Shown here one piece after another: positions 1 to 11,134 of a stretch of 64,000 nt of DNA. This DNA comes from Streptomyces globisporus. Lineage in GTDB: Bacteria; Actinomycetota; Actinomycetes; Streptomycetales; Streptomycetaceae. Every line of letters starts with the position of its first letter. Within the stretch, counting starts at the first letter, position 1. The notes below the pieces were generated by a model. That model saw nothing but the letters and a program-made list of their open reading frames with translations, was not told the DNA's origin and did not search any database. A program made the position numbers and the translations under genes. The stretch spans positions 248,001-312,000 of the forward strand of contig BMTG01000004.1 in assembly GCA_014649555.1 (NCBI GenBank), given 5' to 3'.

Positions 1-1919
<1,919 letters not shown>

Positions 1920-2097
1920 TCACTGGCTGATACCGGTCGTCCGCACCACTGACTCCTACGTGTCTCGGCCATGTCCGGCTGTCACTGCTGACCGCTGGCT
2001 TTCACGGCGTCACACAGGGGCATAACGGCTCTACGGCATGTGTGCCCACGAGGGCATGGCGGCAGCGCCACAGCATGTGTGCATGGAGGGAGCGGCC

Positions 2098-3699
2098 GTG
2101 ACCGAGCCGCACGAAGGCGACATCCCGGACGGCCTCAGCGCAGCGGAGCTGGGCATGTGGCAGTCCTTCCGCAACGGGACCACCTACGACTTACGCAGCT
2201 ACGACACGACCCGGAACGACCCGTTCGCCCCGCAGACGTGGGGGCCCGAGCGGAGCGTCGGCGCGCGCACGGTGGCGCGGCTGCTCCTGGACGGCCCGCC
2301 CGCCCGGCCCGGCCGGGTGGCGGCGCTGAAACTCCGGGGGGTGCGGATCACCGGGAAGCTGGATCTGGCGGGCGGCCGTGTCTCTCCGTACGTGGAGCTG
2401 ACCGGCTGCCGTTTCGAGCAGGAGGTGGTGCTACCGGAGTGCCACTTCACGACGCTGCGGCTGGTGGGCTGCGCGCTGCCCCGGCTGGAGGCGGCGCGCC
2501 TGCAGACCGAGGGCGATCTGCATCTGCCGCGCTGCCGGATCGACCGGGGCATCCGGCTGACCGACGCCCAGATCGGCACGGATCTGCTGATCAACCAGCT
2601 CAGTGTGGGGCCGGACCGGCACGGGCGGGCCATCGTCGGGGACGGCATGGCGGTCGCGCAGGACCTCCAGGCCGAGATGATCGAGACGCTGGGAGAGCTG
2701 AGCCTGCGCGGGACGAAGGTGGGCGGTTCGCTGAGCCTGCGCGGCAGCCGGCTGCGCGCCGCGGAGGACCGGCGCGCGCTGAACGCCCCGCAGCTGACGG
2801 TGGAGCGCACGCTCTACATGACCGAGGCGTGGGTGAGCGTCGACACGGGGAACCAGGGCACCACTCCCCCGTACGGCGTGGTCTACGCCCCGACCCCGGC
2901 GCGCGGCACCCGCTCGCAGATCTTCGAGAGCAAGGGCGGGGTGCGGCTGGACGACGGGCGGTTCGGGGACGCGGTGGACCTGCACAAGGCCCGGTTCACG
3001 ATGACCCGGCAGGAGGAGCTGTCGCTGCGCCGGATCGTCACGCCGGAGCTGCGGTTCAACGCGGAGCGCCCGGAGGAGGGGCGGGTCGTGCTGAACGGCG
3101 CGAAGGTGGTGACTCTGATCGACCTGTCGACGAGCTGGCCGGGCCCCGGGGGTCTGGCGATGGGCGGTTTCGTCTACGAGAACCTCGTCCCCTACGGCCA
3201 CTTCCCGCTCTCCCGGCGGCTGGAGTGGGTGCAGGCCGCGACCCCGGAGTACGTCCCCGAGCCGTACGAGCGGCTGGCCACGGTGATGCGCAGCTGCGGG
3301 GAGGACGCGGACGCGCGCGAGGTGCTGCTCGCCAAGCAGCGCCGCCGCCGCGAGACGCTGCCGCCCGCGGCGAAGGCCTGGGGGTACCTCCAGGACTGGA
3401 CGGTGGCGTACGGCTACCGGCCCGGGCGGGCCGCGGTGTGGATGGCGGTGCTGTGGGCGGCGGGCACGGTGGCCTTCGCGCAGCACGCCCCGCCCTCGAT
3501 GAAGGGCGAGGAGCATCCGCAGTGGAATCCCGCCCTGTACGCGCTGGATCTGCTGATCCCGGTGATCAACCTCGGGCAGGACGGCTACTGGCGGATGGAG
3601 GACGCCTGGCAGTGGGCCGCGGCCGGTCTGGTGCTGGTGGGATGGGTTCTGGCCACCACGGTGGCGGCGGGGGCCTCCCGGATGCTGCGCAGGGGCTGA
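2098..3699 (+). CDS. Beta-helix-like repeat protein with C-terminal membrane segments; contains a TTA codon
   Basis: Function unknown. I chose the GTG at 2098 because GGAGGGAG sits 5-12 nt upstream; an in-frame ATG at 2038 would add 20 residues. The 533-aa product has an acidic N-terminus, then (about residues 65-330) an irregular repeat of ~20 residues with alternating hydrophobics (for example LRGVRITGKLDLAGG and LRGTKVGGSLSLRGS) resembling a pentapeptide/right-handed beta-helix fold. The C-terminus has two hydrophobic helices flanking a short YALDLLIPVINLGQ segment that could be re-entrant. Homologues are sometimes labelled membrane-associated oxidoreductase, but I see no nucleotide- or flavin-binding motif. 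Codon 32 (2191-2193) is TTA, the rare bldA-read leucine codon. Confidence 0.8.
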   Translation: MTEPHEGDIPDGLSAAELGMWQSFRNGTTYDLRSYDTTRNDPFAPQTWGPERSVGARTVARLLLDGPPARPGRVAALKLRGVRITGKLDLAGGRVSPYVELTGCRFEQEVVLPECHFTTLRLVGCALPRLEAARLQTEGDLHLPRCRIDRGIRLTDAQIGTDLLINQLSVGPDRHGRAIVGDGMAVAQDLQAEMIETLGELSLRGTKVGGSLSLRGSRLRAAEDRRALNAPQLTVERTLYMTEAWVSVDTGNQGTTPPYGVVYAPTPARGTRSQIFESKGGVRLDDGRFGDAVDLHKARFTMTRQEELSLRRIVTPELRFNAERPEEGRVVLNGAKVVTLIDLSTSWPGPGGLAMGGFVYENLVPYGHFPLSRRLEWVQAATPEYVPEPYERLATVMRSCGEDADAREVLLAKQRRRRETLPPAAKAWGYLQDWTVAYGYRPGRAAVWMAVLWAAGTVAFAQHAPPSMKGEEHPQWNPALYALDLLIPVINLGQDGYWRMEDAWQWAAAGLVLVGWVLATTVAAGASRMLRRG

Positions 3700-3768
3700 C
3701 CCGGGCGGTCGGGTCGGAGGGGGCGGTTGCCGCACGGGGACTGCTCCGGGAGCCGTAAGCGCACGATC

Positions 3769-3802
3769 GGGGGCGGCCGTTCCCCCGGCCCCGGCCGCCC
3801 CC
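3769..3802 (+). terminator. Strong hairpin after the beta-helix protein gene
   Basis: GGGGGCGGCCG at 3769-3779 pairs perfectly with CGGCCGCCCCC at 3792-3802 (11 bp, 12-nt loop). It lies 70 nt after the stop codon of the upstream gene and no U-tract follows. Streptomyces terminators commonly lack a U-tract. Confidence 0.6.
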
Positions 3803-3965
3803 GCGCCCGGTGACAACCGGGAGGAAAGAGGCCCCCGGGTGGATGCAATCAAGCCACTGGCGGGCATTTCCTTTGCCTTTTCTTGACCAGGCTCGATACA
3901 ACCCATTCACTCGGCACAGAAGCTTCACAGCACGCCTCTGGCGCGGCCCTCACCAGCGCTTTTCA

Positions 3966-5006
3966 ATGGTCTGCACCATGGCTTTCCTTCGCGCTCTCAT
4001 CGGTACCGCGCGCATGATCCGGCACAGCCCTCCGCTGTCCGCCGGACTGTCCGCGGATGACGCGGTGCTGCTCGACGCCCCCGACGAGCGGCTCTCTCCC
4101 GCGCTGGTCGCCGCTGCCCTGGGCGACCACGAACCGGCCGCCGAGCTGCTCGCCACCACCCGGGACTCCGCCGACTGGGAGAACCGGGACCGCTACGTCG
4201 GCCGGCTCGTCGCCTTCGCCCGCAGCCGGGACGGCTGGCTCGTCGACTGGCTGGCCGCCGCGCCCCGCGACCCGGACGCGCTGCTGGTCAAGGCGGAGCT
4301 GTCGGTCCGCCGGGCGTGGGAGTCGCCCGCCCGCGCGGAACGGCTCCGCGAGGTCGGCCCGCTGATCACCGCGGCCGCCGAGGCGGACCCGCGCGACCCC
4401 GTGCCGTGGCGCCTGGCCCTGGACCACGCACGCGGGACCCACGCCACGCACACCTCCTTCGAGTCGCTGTGGGAGCAGGCCGTACGGCGCTCCGCGCACC
4501 ACTACGGCTGCCATGTGGCGGCGCTGCGCTATCTCTCGGCCGCCTGGTACGGCTCGCACCGCGAGTGCTTCGACTTCGCCGAGCAGGCGGCGGCGGACGC
4601 GGTGCCCGACTCCCTGGTGCAGGCCCTGCCGGTCCGGGCGGCCTTCGCGCTGCTCCTGGACGCCCAGGCGGCGGGCCGGACCACCTCCGTGCTGGAGGAG
4701 CGGATCGACGCGGCGGCCGATCTGGCGATCAAGCTCTCGGCCGCCTACCGGCCCGGCGATCCCTGGCCGGCCGAGGTCCGCAACCTCCTCGCGTACGTCC
4801 TGCTCGCCCGGGGCCGCTGGGCGGAGGCGCTGCACCAGTTCAACCTGATCGGGCTGCACGCGACGTCGTTCCCGTGGTCGTCGGTGTCCGAGGACGCGCT
4901 CGGCCGGTTCCTGGACGCACGGGACGGCGCACGCCTCCAGGTGGCCTCCCTGACCCCGCTGCGCGACCGGGCCGGTCACGGCCGCCCCAGGGGCCATTAC
5001 GCTTGA
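3966..5006 (+). CDS. Conserved helical-repeat-like protein of unknown function
   Basis: A 346-aa soluble protein rich in Ala, Leu and Arg, with paired amphipathic helices such as ALVAAALGDHEPAAELL, AALRYLSAAWYGSH and LLAYVLLARGRWAEALHQF. The last resembles a TPR unit. No catalytic motif is recognised. Start is ATG at 3966 (MVCTMAFLRAL) with ATG 3978 as the alternative; neither has a convincing Shine-Dalgarno sequence. Its stop codon lies 5 nt before the GTG of the next gene, so the two are probably cotranscribed and may be functionally linked. A scaffold or protein-protein interaction role is only inference. Confidence 0.75.
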   Translation: MVCTMAFLRALIGTARMIRHSPPLSAGLSADDAVLLDAPDERLSPALVAAALGDHEPAAELLATTRDSADWENRDRYVGRLVAFARSRDGWLVDWLAAAPRDPDALLVKAELSVRRAWESPARAERLREVGPLITAAAEADPRDPVPWRLALDHARGTHATHTSFESLWEQAVRRSAHHYGCHVAALRYLSAAWYGSHRECFDFAEQAAADAVPDSLVQALPVRAAFALLLDAQAAGRTTSVLEERIDAAADLAIKLSAAYRPGDPWPAEVRNLLAYVLLARGRWAEALHQFNLIGLHATSFPWSSVSEDALGRFLDARDGARLQVASLTPLRDRAGHGRPRGHYA

Positions 5007-5011
5007 GCGTT

Positions 5012-5776
5012 GTGACCACCGCCCGCCTTCCCCTTTTCCCGCTCAACGCGGTGCTGTTCCCCGGCCTGGTGCTGCCGCTCAACGTCTTCGAAGAGCGATA
5101 TCGCGCCATGATGAGGGAGCTGCTGAAGAGCGACGAGGACGAACCTCGCCGCTTCGTCGTGGTGGCGATCCGCGACGGCCGCGAGATCGCCCCGACGGCC
5201 ACCGGCATGCCGGACACGGTCGCGGCGGCCCCGCCCGCCGAGCGCGCCCCGGCGGACGGCTTCGGCCCCGATCCGATCCAGACCTTCCACCGGGTCGGCT
5301 GTGTCGCCGACGCGGCGACGATCCGTGAGCGCGCCGACGGCAGCTTCGAGGTCCTGGCCACCGGCACCACCCGGGTCAGGCTGCTGTCCGTCGAGGCGGA
5401 CGGCCCGTATCTGACCGCCGAGGTCGAGGACCTGGCCGAGGAGCCGCCCGCCGGGGACGAGGCCGACGAGGCCGGAGCACTCGCGGAGGGCGTTCTGCGG
5501 GCCTTCCGCTCGTACCAGAAGCGGCTGGCCGGGGCGAGCGAACGCTCGCTGGCGACCGGCGCGGAGCTCCCCGACGACCCGTCCGTGATCTCCTACCTGG
5601 TCGCGGCGGCCACGGTCCTGGACGTCCCCACCAAGCAGCGCCTGCTCCAGACCCCGGACACCGCGACCCGGCTGCGCGAGGAGCTGACGCTGCTGCGCAA
5701 GGAGACGGCGGTCATCCGGCACCTGCCGTCGCTGCCGGCGACGGACCTGACGCGGGCCCCCAACCACCCCAACTGA
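5012..5776 (+). CDS. LON peptidase N-terminal (substrate-binding) domain protein
   Basis: A 254-aa stand-alone Lon N-domain protein (PF02190 type). It opens with the diagnostic LPLFPLNAVLFPGLVLPLNV and continues with FEERYRAMM and the beta-strand repeats of the domain. It has no AAA+ module and no Ser-Lys protease site, so it cannot be a Lon protease. Stand-alone proteins of this family are usually assigned peptide or substrate binding; the partner is unknown. GTG 5012 is taken as the start; TTG 5003, overlapping the upstream stop as TTGA, is possible. It is followed 15 nt later by the YbaK-like gene, suggesting one operon with a protein-quality theme. Confidence 0.88.
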   Translation: MTTARLPLFPLNAVLFPGLVLPLNVFEERYRAMMRELLKSDEDEPRRFVVVAIRDGREIAPTATGMPDTVAAAPPAERAPADGFGPDPIQTFHRVGCVADAATIRERADGSFEVLATGTTRVRLLSVEADGPYLTAEVEDLAEEPPAGDEADEAGALAEGVLRAFRSYQKRLAGASERSLATGAELPDDPSVISYLVAAATVLDVPTKQRLLQTPDTATRLREELTLLRKETAVIRHLPSLPATDLTRAPNHPN

Positions 5777-5791
5777 CGAGGACGGGCCCCG

Positions 5792-6292
5792 GTGGCGAAG
5801 AAGTCCAAAAAGCACCAGCCGGGCGGCACCCCCGCCACGGTCGCCCTGACCTCGGCGGGCACCGCGTTCACGGTCCACGCCTACGACCACGACCCGGCGT
5901 CCCCGTCCTACGGCGAGGAGGCCGCCGAGGCCTTGGGCGTTTCCCCCGACCGGGTCTTCAAGACCCTGGTCGCGGACGTGGACGGCTCCCTGACGGTCGC
6001 GGTGGTCCCGGTGGCCGGCTCCCTGGACCTCAAGGCCCTGGCAGCCGCGGTGGGCGGCAAACGCGCCACGATGGCGGACCCGGCGGCGGCGGAACGCACG
6101 ACGGGCTATGTCCGGGGCGGCATCTCCCCGCTGGGCCAGCGCAAGCGCCTGCGCACGGTGCTGGACGCGTCGGCACGCACGCACGCCACGATCTGCGTCT
6201 CGGCGGGGCGCCGGGGCCTGGAGGTCGAACTGTCCGCGACGGACCTGGCGGAGCTGACGGGGGCGACGTTCGCGGAGATCGGGCGCGCCTGA
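5792..6292 (+). CDS. ybaK: YbaK/EbsC-family aminoacyl-tRNA deacylase
   Basis: A 166-aa YbaK-type protein that should hydrolyse mischarged Cys-tRNA(Pro) in the cytoplasm. Family marks are the N-terminal EEAAEALGVSPDRVFKTLV, the invariant lysine of FKTLV, RATMADPAAAER with the following glycine-rich GYVRGGISPLGQRK, and the terminal ICVSAGRRGLEVEL. The size is the usual one. Start is GTG (VAKKSKKHQPGG). The basic N-terminal tail is common in actinobacteria. It sits 15 nt after the Lon-N-domain gene and is followed by a strong terminator-like inverted repeat. Confidence 0.92.
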   Translation: MAKKSKKHQPGGTPATVALTSAGTAFTVHAYDHDPASPSYGEEAAEALGVSPDRVFKTLVADVDGSLTVAVVPVAGSLDLKALAAAVGGKRATMADPAAAERTTGYVRGGISPLGQRKRLRTVLDASARTHATICVSAGRRGLEVELSATDLAELTGATFAEIGRA

Positions 6293-6294
6293 AC

Positions 6295-6379
6295 GATGTC
6301 CTCAATCGCCGGACGGGCTATCTATAGCCCCTCCGGCGATTGAGGAGCGGGTTCCGGGGCGGAGCCCCGGTTTCGGGAA
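6295..6379 (+). repeat. Dispersed inverted repeat acting as terminator after ybaK
   Basis: The 21-base arm at 6299-6319 (begins TCCTCAATCGCCGG) pairs with 6326-6346 (ends GGCGATTGAGGA) with a single mismatch around a 6-nt loop ATCTAT. Immediately after it is TTCCGGGGCGGAGCCCCGG, a second small hairpin. The same modules recur at 28194-28347, including a 25-bp identical block. They therefore form a dispersed intergenic repeat, here placed between convergent genes where it probably terminates both. Confidence 0.8.
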
Positions 6380-6413
6380 GGGGCGGGGAGGGGAGAGGCC
6401 CGCCGCAGGCGAC

Positions 6414-7148
6414 CTAGCCCGGCCCGGCACCACCCGCGGGCGACGACGGCGCCCCCCCGGACCCCGGCCCCGCCAGGGGCCCCTGCACCGGCCCGTCGTA
6501 GTACCCCGAATACCCCGACCAGTCCGGCTCCACATCCCGCGGCCCGAACGCCGCCGTCAGCAGCAGATGGATCCCCATCGCCGCGAACGGCCACGCCAGC
6601 ACCGCCACCCACACCGTGTGCAGCTCCAGCGGGGCGTCGAACGTCACGCCCTGCCCCGCCTCCCGGGCCCGCCCCACCACGTCGGACGAAGGACCCAGCC
6701 AGATACCGACCCGCCACGCGATCAGCGAGGCCAGCAGCGCGCCCAGCGCCAGACCGACGACCACGAGCACGCCCCCGCGCCGCAGCCGCCAGAAGACGAG
6801 GGCCGCCGAGAGCACGCCGAAGCCGATGGCCAGCAGGACGAAGGTGCCGTCCGCCCCGATCGCCTCCTCGCCCTCGCTGTTCTTGAGGAAGACCGCCGTG
6901 TCGTCGGAGACCAGCGGAACGCGCGGCGCGAGCCACAGCCACAGCAGCCCGAGGGCGATGCCCGAGACCGCGACCAGGACGGCGACGACAGCGGCCTGAC
7001 GGAGCTCCGTGGCCGTGTCCGGGTCGTCCGGCGCCCCCGGGGAGGGTGCGAGGTGGGAGCCCGAGGGCGGGGCCTGCCAGGGATCGTGGGGGCCGGGCTG
7101 GTGAGGCGGCGTCAGAGGTGCGGTCACCGTGCCATCGTGCCAGGCCAC
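6414..7148 (-). CDS. Four-segment membrane protein (possibly DUF2567)
   Basis: A 244-aa protein with a Pro-rich cytoplasmic N-terminus (about 45 residues), four hydrophobic segments (about 50-72, 100-120, 125-148, 175-195) and a Gly/Pro/Tyr-rich tail. The segment between the first two helices (LVSDDTAVFLKNSEGEEAIGADGTF) resembles the actinobacterial DUF2567 layout, but that assignment is from memory of the family. Start is GTG 7148, with GTG 7127 also possible. It is the last gene of a minus-strand group that follows the ABC-2 permease by 52 nt. Function unknown. Confidence 0.75.
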   Translation of the reverse strand: MAWHDGTVTAPLTPPHQPGPHDPWQAPPSGSHLAPSPGAPDDPDTATELRQAAVVAVLVAVSGIALGLLWLWLAPRVPLVSDDTAVFLKNSEGEEAIGADGTFVLLAIGFGVLSAALVFWRLRRGGVLVVVGLALGALLASLIAWRVGIWLGPSSDVVGRAREAGQGVTFDAPLELHTVWVAVLAWPFAAMGIHLLLTAAFGPRDVEPDWSGYSGYYDGPVQGPLAGPGSGGAPSSPAGGAGPG

Positions 7149-7200
7149 CCTGTGAGGCGCCTCACCGGATACCGCACCCGTGCTCGACGGCCCCGGGGCG

Positions 7201-8043
7201 CTACCGTACGGCGGCCCGCCGGTACGCCCACGTCGCCACGGCCAGCGAGAGCACCCCCACCGCCGCGCAGATCGCGAGGAAGAAGGCGATGATCCCCCAG
7301 TCCGGGCGGGCGTCGAAGGACCGGGCCAGAGCCTCGACCCCGTACGTCGAGGGCAGCAGGTCGCGCGCCCACCCCACCGGCTGCGGCAGCCGCTCGGCCG
7401 GCAGCACCCCGAGGAGCAGGGCGGCGGACATCCCCAGCTGGCCCAGCAGGGTCGCCAGCTCCGGGCGGGGGGCGAGCAGCCCGAGGGCCGCGCCGAGCCC
7501 GGCCAGGGCGGCGCCGGAGAGCGGGATGACGGCGACCAGGACCCACAGGTGCGTCATCGGCAGCTGGAACAGCACGCTTCCGGTGATCGCGGTGAAGACC
7601 GTGCCGGGCACGGTGAACGAGGCGTACGCGGCGGCCGCCCCGAGCACCACCGAGGCGGGCGGCACGGGCAGCGTGGCGTAGTGGTCGAGCCCGCCGCTCG
7701 CCCGCAGCTGCCCGAAGTACTGGGCGAGCAGGTTGAGCGCGACGAACGCGACGACCAGGACGCTGGATCCCGCGACCACGGCGCGGGCCTCCGCGCCCCC
7801 GTCCACGACGCCCCGCATCAGGATCATGATCCCGACGGACTGGAAGGTCGCCACGAAGAGCAGCGGAATCCGGGCGACGCGCGCCCGGGAGAGCTGGGCG
7901 CGGTAGACCGCGGCCAGCGAGGGCAGCAGCCGGGCGCGCGGGGCGAGAGGCGCCGTGACGGTACAGGCGGGACCGGTGCCGGAGGCGCCGGGCGCGGGCC
8001 GGGTACGCGTCGCCGCGGTCCTGGCCGGAATGATGCTCGTCAC
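7201..8043 (-). CDS. ABC-2 type transporter permease
   Basis: A 280-aa membrane subunit with six predicted transmembrane helices after a 50-residue Ala/Arg-rich N-terminal tail. The order of segments (VARIPLLFVATFQSVGIMIL, then LVVAFVALNLLAQYF, then helices ending in ALAVATWAYRRAAVR-like sequence) and the DLLPSTYGVEALAR motif before the last helix are typical of ABC-2 export permeases. It should pair with the ATPase encoded 133 nt upstream (8177-9202). The substrate cannot be deduced; drug or lipid export is the usual inference for this class. Confidence 0.88.
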   Translation of the reverse strand: MTSIIPARTAATRTRPAPGASGTGPACTVTAPLAPRARLLPSLAAVYRAQLSRARVARIPLLFVATFQSVGIMILMRGVVDGGAEARAVVAGSSVLVVAFVALNLLAQYFGQLRASGGLDHYATLPVPPASVVLGAAAAYASFTVPGTVFTAITGSVLFQLPMTHLWVLVAVIPLSGAALAGLGAALGLLAPRPELATLLGQLGMSAALLLGVLPAERLPQPVGWARDLLPSTYGVEALARSFDARPDWGIIAFFLAICAAVGVLSLAVATWAYRRAAVR

Positions 8044-8176
8044 CTGAGGCCGCTCCCCTTAGACACATCCACCACGTCAAACACGTCCAGCTCGTCCGGT
8101 CCGGGGAACTCACCCCACCCGTCGAGTACGTCCCCCGCGCCCGGCGCGTTCAGGTTCCCGACGGCACGTACGCCTC

Positions 8177-9202
<1,026 letters not shown>

Positions 9203-9289
9203 GAGGTATGAGGGTACGGGGTCACATGCCCCGGTTCCCGCCCGGGGCCACCCCGCGTCGCCGGCCGTACGGACGGCGGCTCCCCCCCG

Positions 9290-10552
9290 CTACTCCCCCG
9301 CCGGTACGTGCTCGGCGGCGGCCCGTACGTCGATCTCCCGCCAGAAGCCGGCCCGGATCGCGTAGCGGTCGTGTTCGTCGATCTGGTCGTCCTTGTGGGC
9401 GAGGAGCCCGAAGCGGGCCGCGTACCGCAGGAGTTCGCCGTCGATCCGGTGCGGGATGCGCGGGTACATGGTGGAGAGTTTCTGCAGGTGGACGCTTTCC
9501 GGGAGGCGCTCCATCCAGCGGCGGGCGAAGACCTGGCCCACTTCGAAGGGGTCACCGCCGACGGTGGTGATGTCCTCCTCCCGGTCGGCCCAGCGCTGTT
9601 CGGCGCTGGTGACCTGGGCGAGGGTCGGCAGGGACGCGGTCTCGGCGGGCTCGCCGAGGGGGCCGCCGCGCTCCACCCACCCTTTGTCGGAGGACCAGCG
9701 CAGCGTGGCGCTCGCGGGCTGGGCGGGCTGCTGGCGGTCCGGGTGGGTGGCGTGGGCGCGCAGCGCGGCCAGGTCCTTGGGGGTCGGCACGCCCTTGTGG
9801 CCGGTCGTGGGCGTGCCGGTGGCGGCGGGTGCGCTCTCGGCCGGATCCGGTGTGCCCGACCGGGCTGCGGCTGCCTGGGCCGCCTCGGAGGCGCGTTCGG
9901 CGGAAGCGGCGAGGGCGGCCTCGGGCAGCGGTGCGGAGAGGATCGCGGCGATCTCGGGGCGGGTGGCGGGCTGCGGGGCGCAGGCGCCACCGAGGTCCTT
10001 GGCGCGTACGGCCTTGGTGATCCAGGCCCGGTCGAGGACGCGCCGTTCGTCGGCCTCGGCGACGAGGTCCTCGGACTGGTTGTAGTCGCCGTCGGCGGCC
10101 TGTACGGCCCAGAGGTGGACGGCGACCCCGTGCTCCTTGGCGGACATCAGGCCGGGCAGCAGATCGCCGTCGCCGGTCACCAGGACCACATCCGAGCAGG
10201 CCCGGTTCCTGGCCAGTTCGGTGAGCTCGGCGTGCATGGCGGCGTCGACGCCCTTCTGGGCCCAGCGTCCGTCGCTGCGGGTCAGGGCGCCGAGGCGGAC
10301 GGTCACCCGGGGCATCACGCGGAGCCGGCGGTGCTCGGGCTGGGGCACCCGGTCGGGGGCGCCGTCGAACCAGTAGATGCGCAGCAGGGGCTGCTGGGTG
10401 TCGGCCTCGGCCCGCTCGCGCAGTCCCTGGATGAGGGCGGCGTGGTCGACGGTGATGCGGGAACGGGCGGGCTCTCCGGCCAGCAGACTCGCGGCTGCGC
10501 CCAGCAAGTAGCCGGCGTCCACCAGGACGACGCAACGGTCCACGGGTTCCAC
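9290..10552 (-). CDS. NYN (PIN-like) domain protein
   Basis: A 420-aa protein whose first ~165 residues form a NYN domain, a PIN-fold nuclease related to LabA and the N-terminus of eukaryotic RNases. Conserved acidic residues are visible in VVLVDAGYLLG, QKGVDAAMHAEL and VVLVTGDGDLLPGL, the usual metal-binding set. A variable Ala/Pro-rich linker (about 200-300) leads to a conserved helical C-terminus (FARRWMERLPES to YAIRAGFWREID) of unknown fold. Start is GTG 10552 preceded by GGAAGAGG. An RNase role is family inference; the target is unknown. It is divergent from the 59-aa gene at 10844. Confidence 0.87.
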   Translation of the reverse strand: MEPVDRCVVLVDAGYLLGAAASLLAGEPARSRITVDHAALIQGLRERAEADTQQPLLRIYWFDGAPDRVPQPEHRRLRVMPRVTVRLGALTRSDGRWAQKGVDAAMHAELTELARNRACSDVVLVTGDGDLLPGLMSAKEHGVAVHLWAVQAADGDYNQSEDLVAEADERRVLDRAWITKAVRAKDLGGACAPQPATRPEIAAILSAPLPEAALAASAERASEAAQAAAARSGTPDPAESAPAATGTPTTGHKGVPTPKDLAALRAHATHPDRQQPAQPASATLRWSSDKGWVERGGPLGEPAETASLPTLAQVTSAEQRWADREEDITTVGGDPFEVGQVFARRWMERLPESVHLQKLSTMYPRIPHRIDGELLRYAARFGLLAHKDDQIDEHDRYAIRAGFWREIDVRAAAEHVPAGE

Positions 10553-10843
10553 CCTCTTCCAGAACTCGGGAACGGTTCAGCGGCCCGTTCCTCGATGACC
10601 GGGTCCGCTTACCCAGGGTTTCCTTCGAGTCTGCCCGACCGCGCAGGGGTTAACGGCCGGAACTGGATCATCGGCGTGGCGGATCCGGAAAGGAAGCGGA
10701 AAAGGAAGGAAGAAGGTGCGCGGAACAGGGACCACCGCGGAAACCGCTACGCACGGTAATGATCCAACATGCGGTGTTTGCGGCGCTATGTGAGTCTGAC
10801 AGCGGTCCTGGCCCCCCAGGATTCCCCACAGGAGGCATTCACC

Positions 10844-11023
10844 ATGGCCAAGAACAAGAACCGCAAGCAGGGCAGCCAGCACGACCGCGCGTCCGCATCG
10901 GAGCGTAGTGCGGAGCAGGCCAAGTCGACGGCGTACGAGTCGCAGAACCAGCCGCAGGCGCAGGCCCAGGGCAGCCCGTCCGACGTGGCGCGCAAGCATC
11001 AGCGACGCTTCGGCCACAACTGA
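10844..11023 (+). CDS. Small hydrophilic, probably disordered protein (59 aa)
   Basis: ATG at 10844 has an excellent Shine-Dalgarno sequence (CAGGAGGCATTCACC just before it). The product starts MAKNKNRKQGSQHDRAS and is rich in Gln, Ser, Ala, Lys and Arg with no hydrophobic core, ending DVARKHQRRFGHN. It is probably intrinsically disordered. The clear ribosome-binding site and the following terminator support a real gene. I do not recognise a function. A small nucleic-acid or ribosome-associated protein is a possible guess from the charge. Confidence 0.8.
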   Translation: MAKNKNRKQGSQHDRASASERSAEQAKSTAYESQNQPQAQAQGSPSDVARKHQRRFGHN

Positions 11024-11070
11024 CCCGTCGGCCGCTTGCGGTAGCGAGTTGTGACAGGCGTTGAAGACAG

Positions 11071-11107
11071 CGAGAGGGCGTCCCGCATCGGCGGGGCGCC
11101 CCTCTCG
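11071..11107. terminator. Bidirectional terminator between the small gene and dnaE
   Basis: CGAGAGGGCGTCCCGC pairs with GCGGGGCGCCCCTCTCG (one bulge), loop ATCG, between convergent genes ending at 11023 (+) and 11135 (-). Confidence 0.75.
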
Positions 11108-11134
11108 TCGTCGTCCGGGTGATCCGCCCGGGGC

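Noticed and set aside
2040-3758. Second plus-strand frame overlapping the beta-helix gene
   Set aside because: Composition (Arg/Gly/Ala/Pro) is that of an out-of-frame shadow, while the other frame has a ribosome-binding site and regular hydrophobic repeats.
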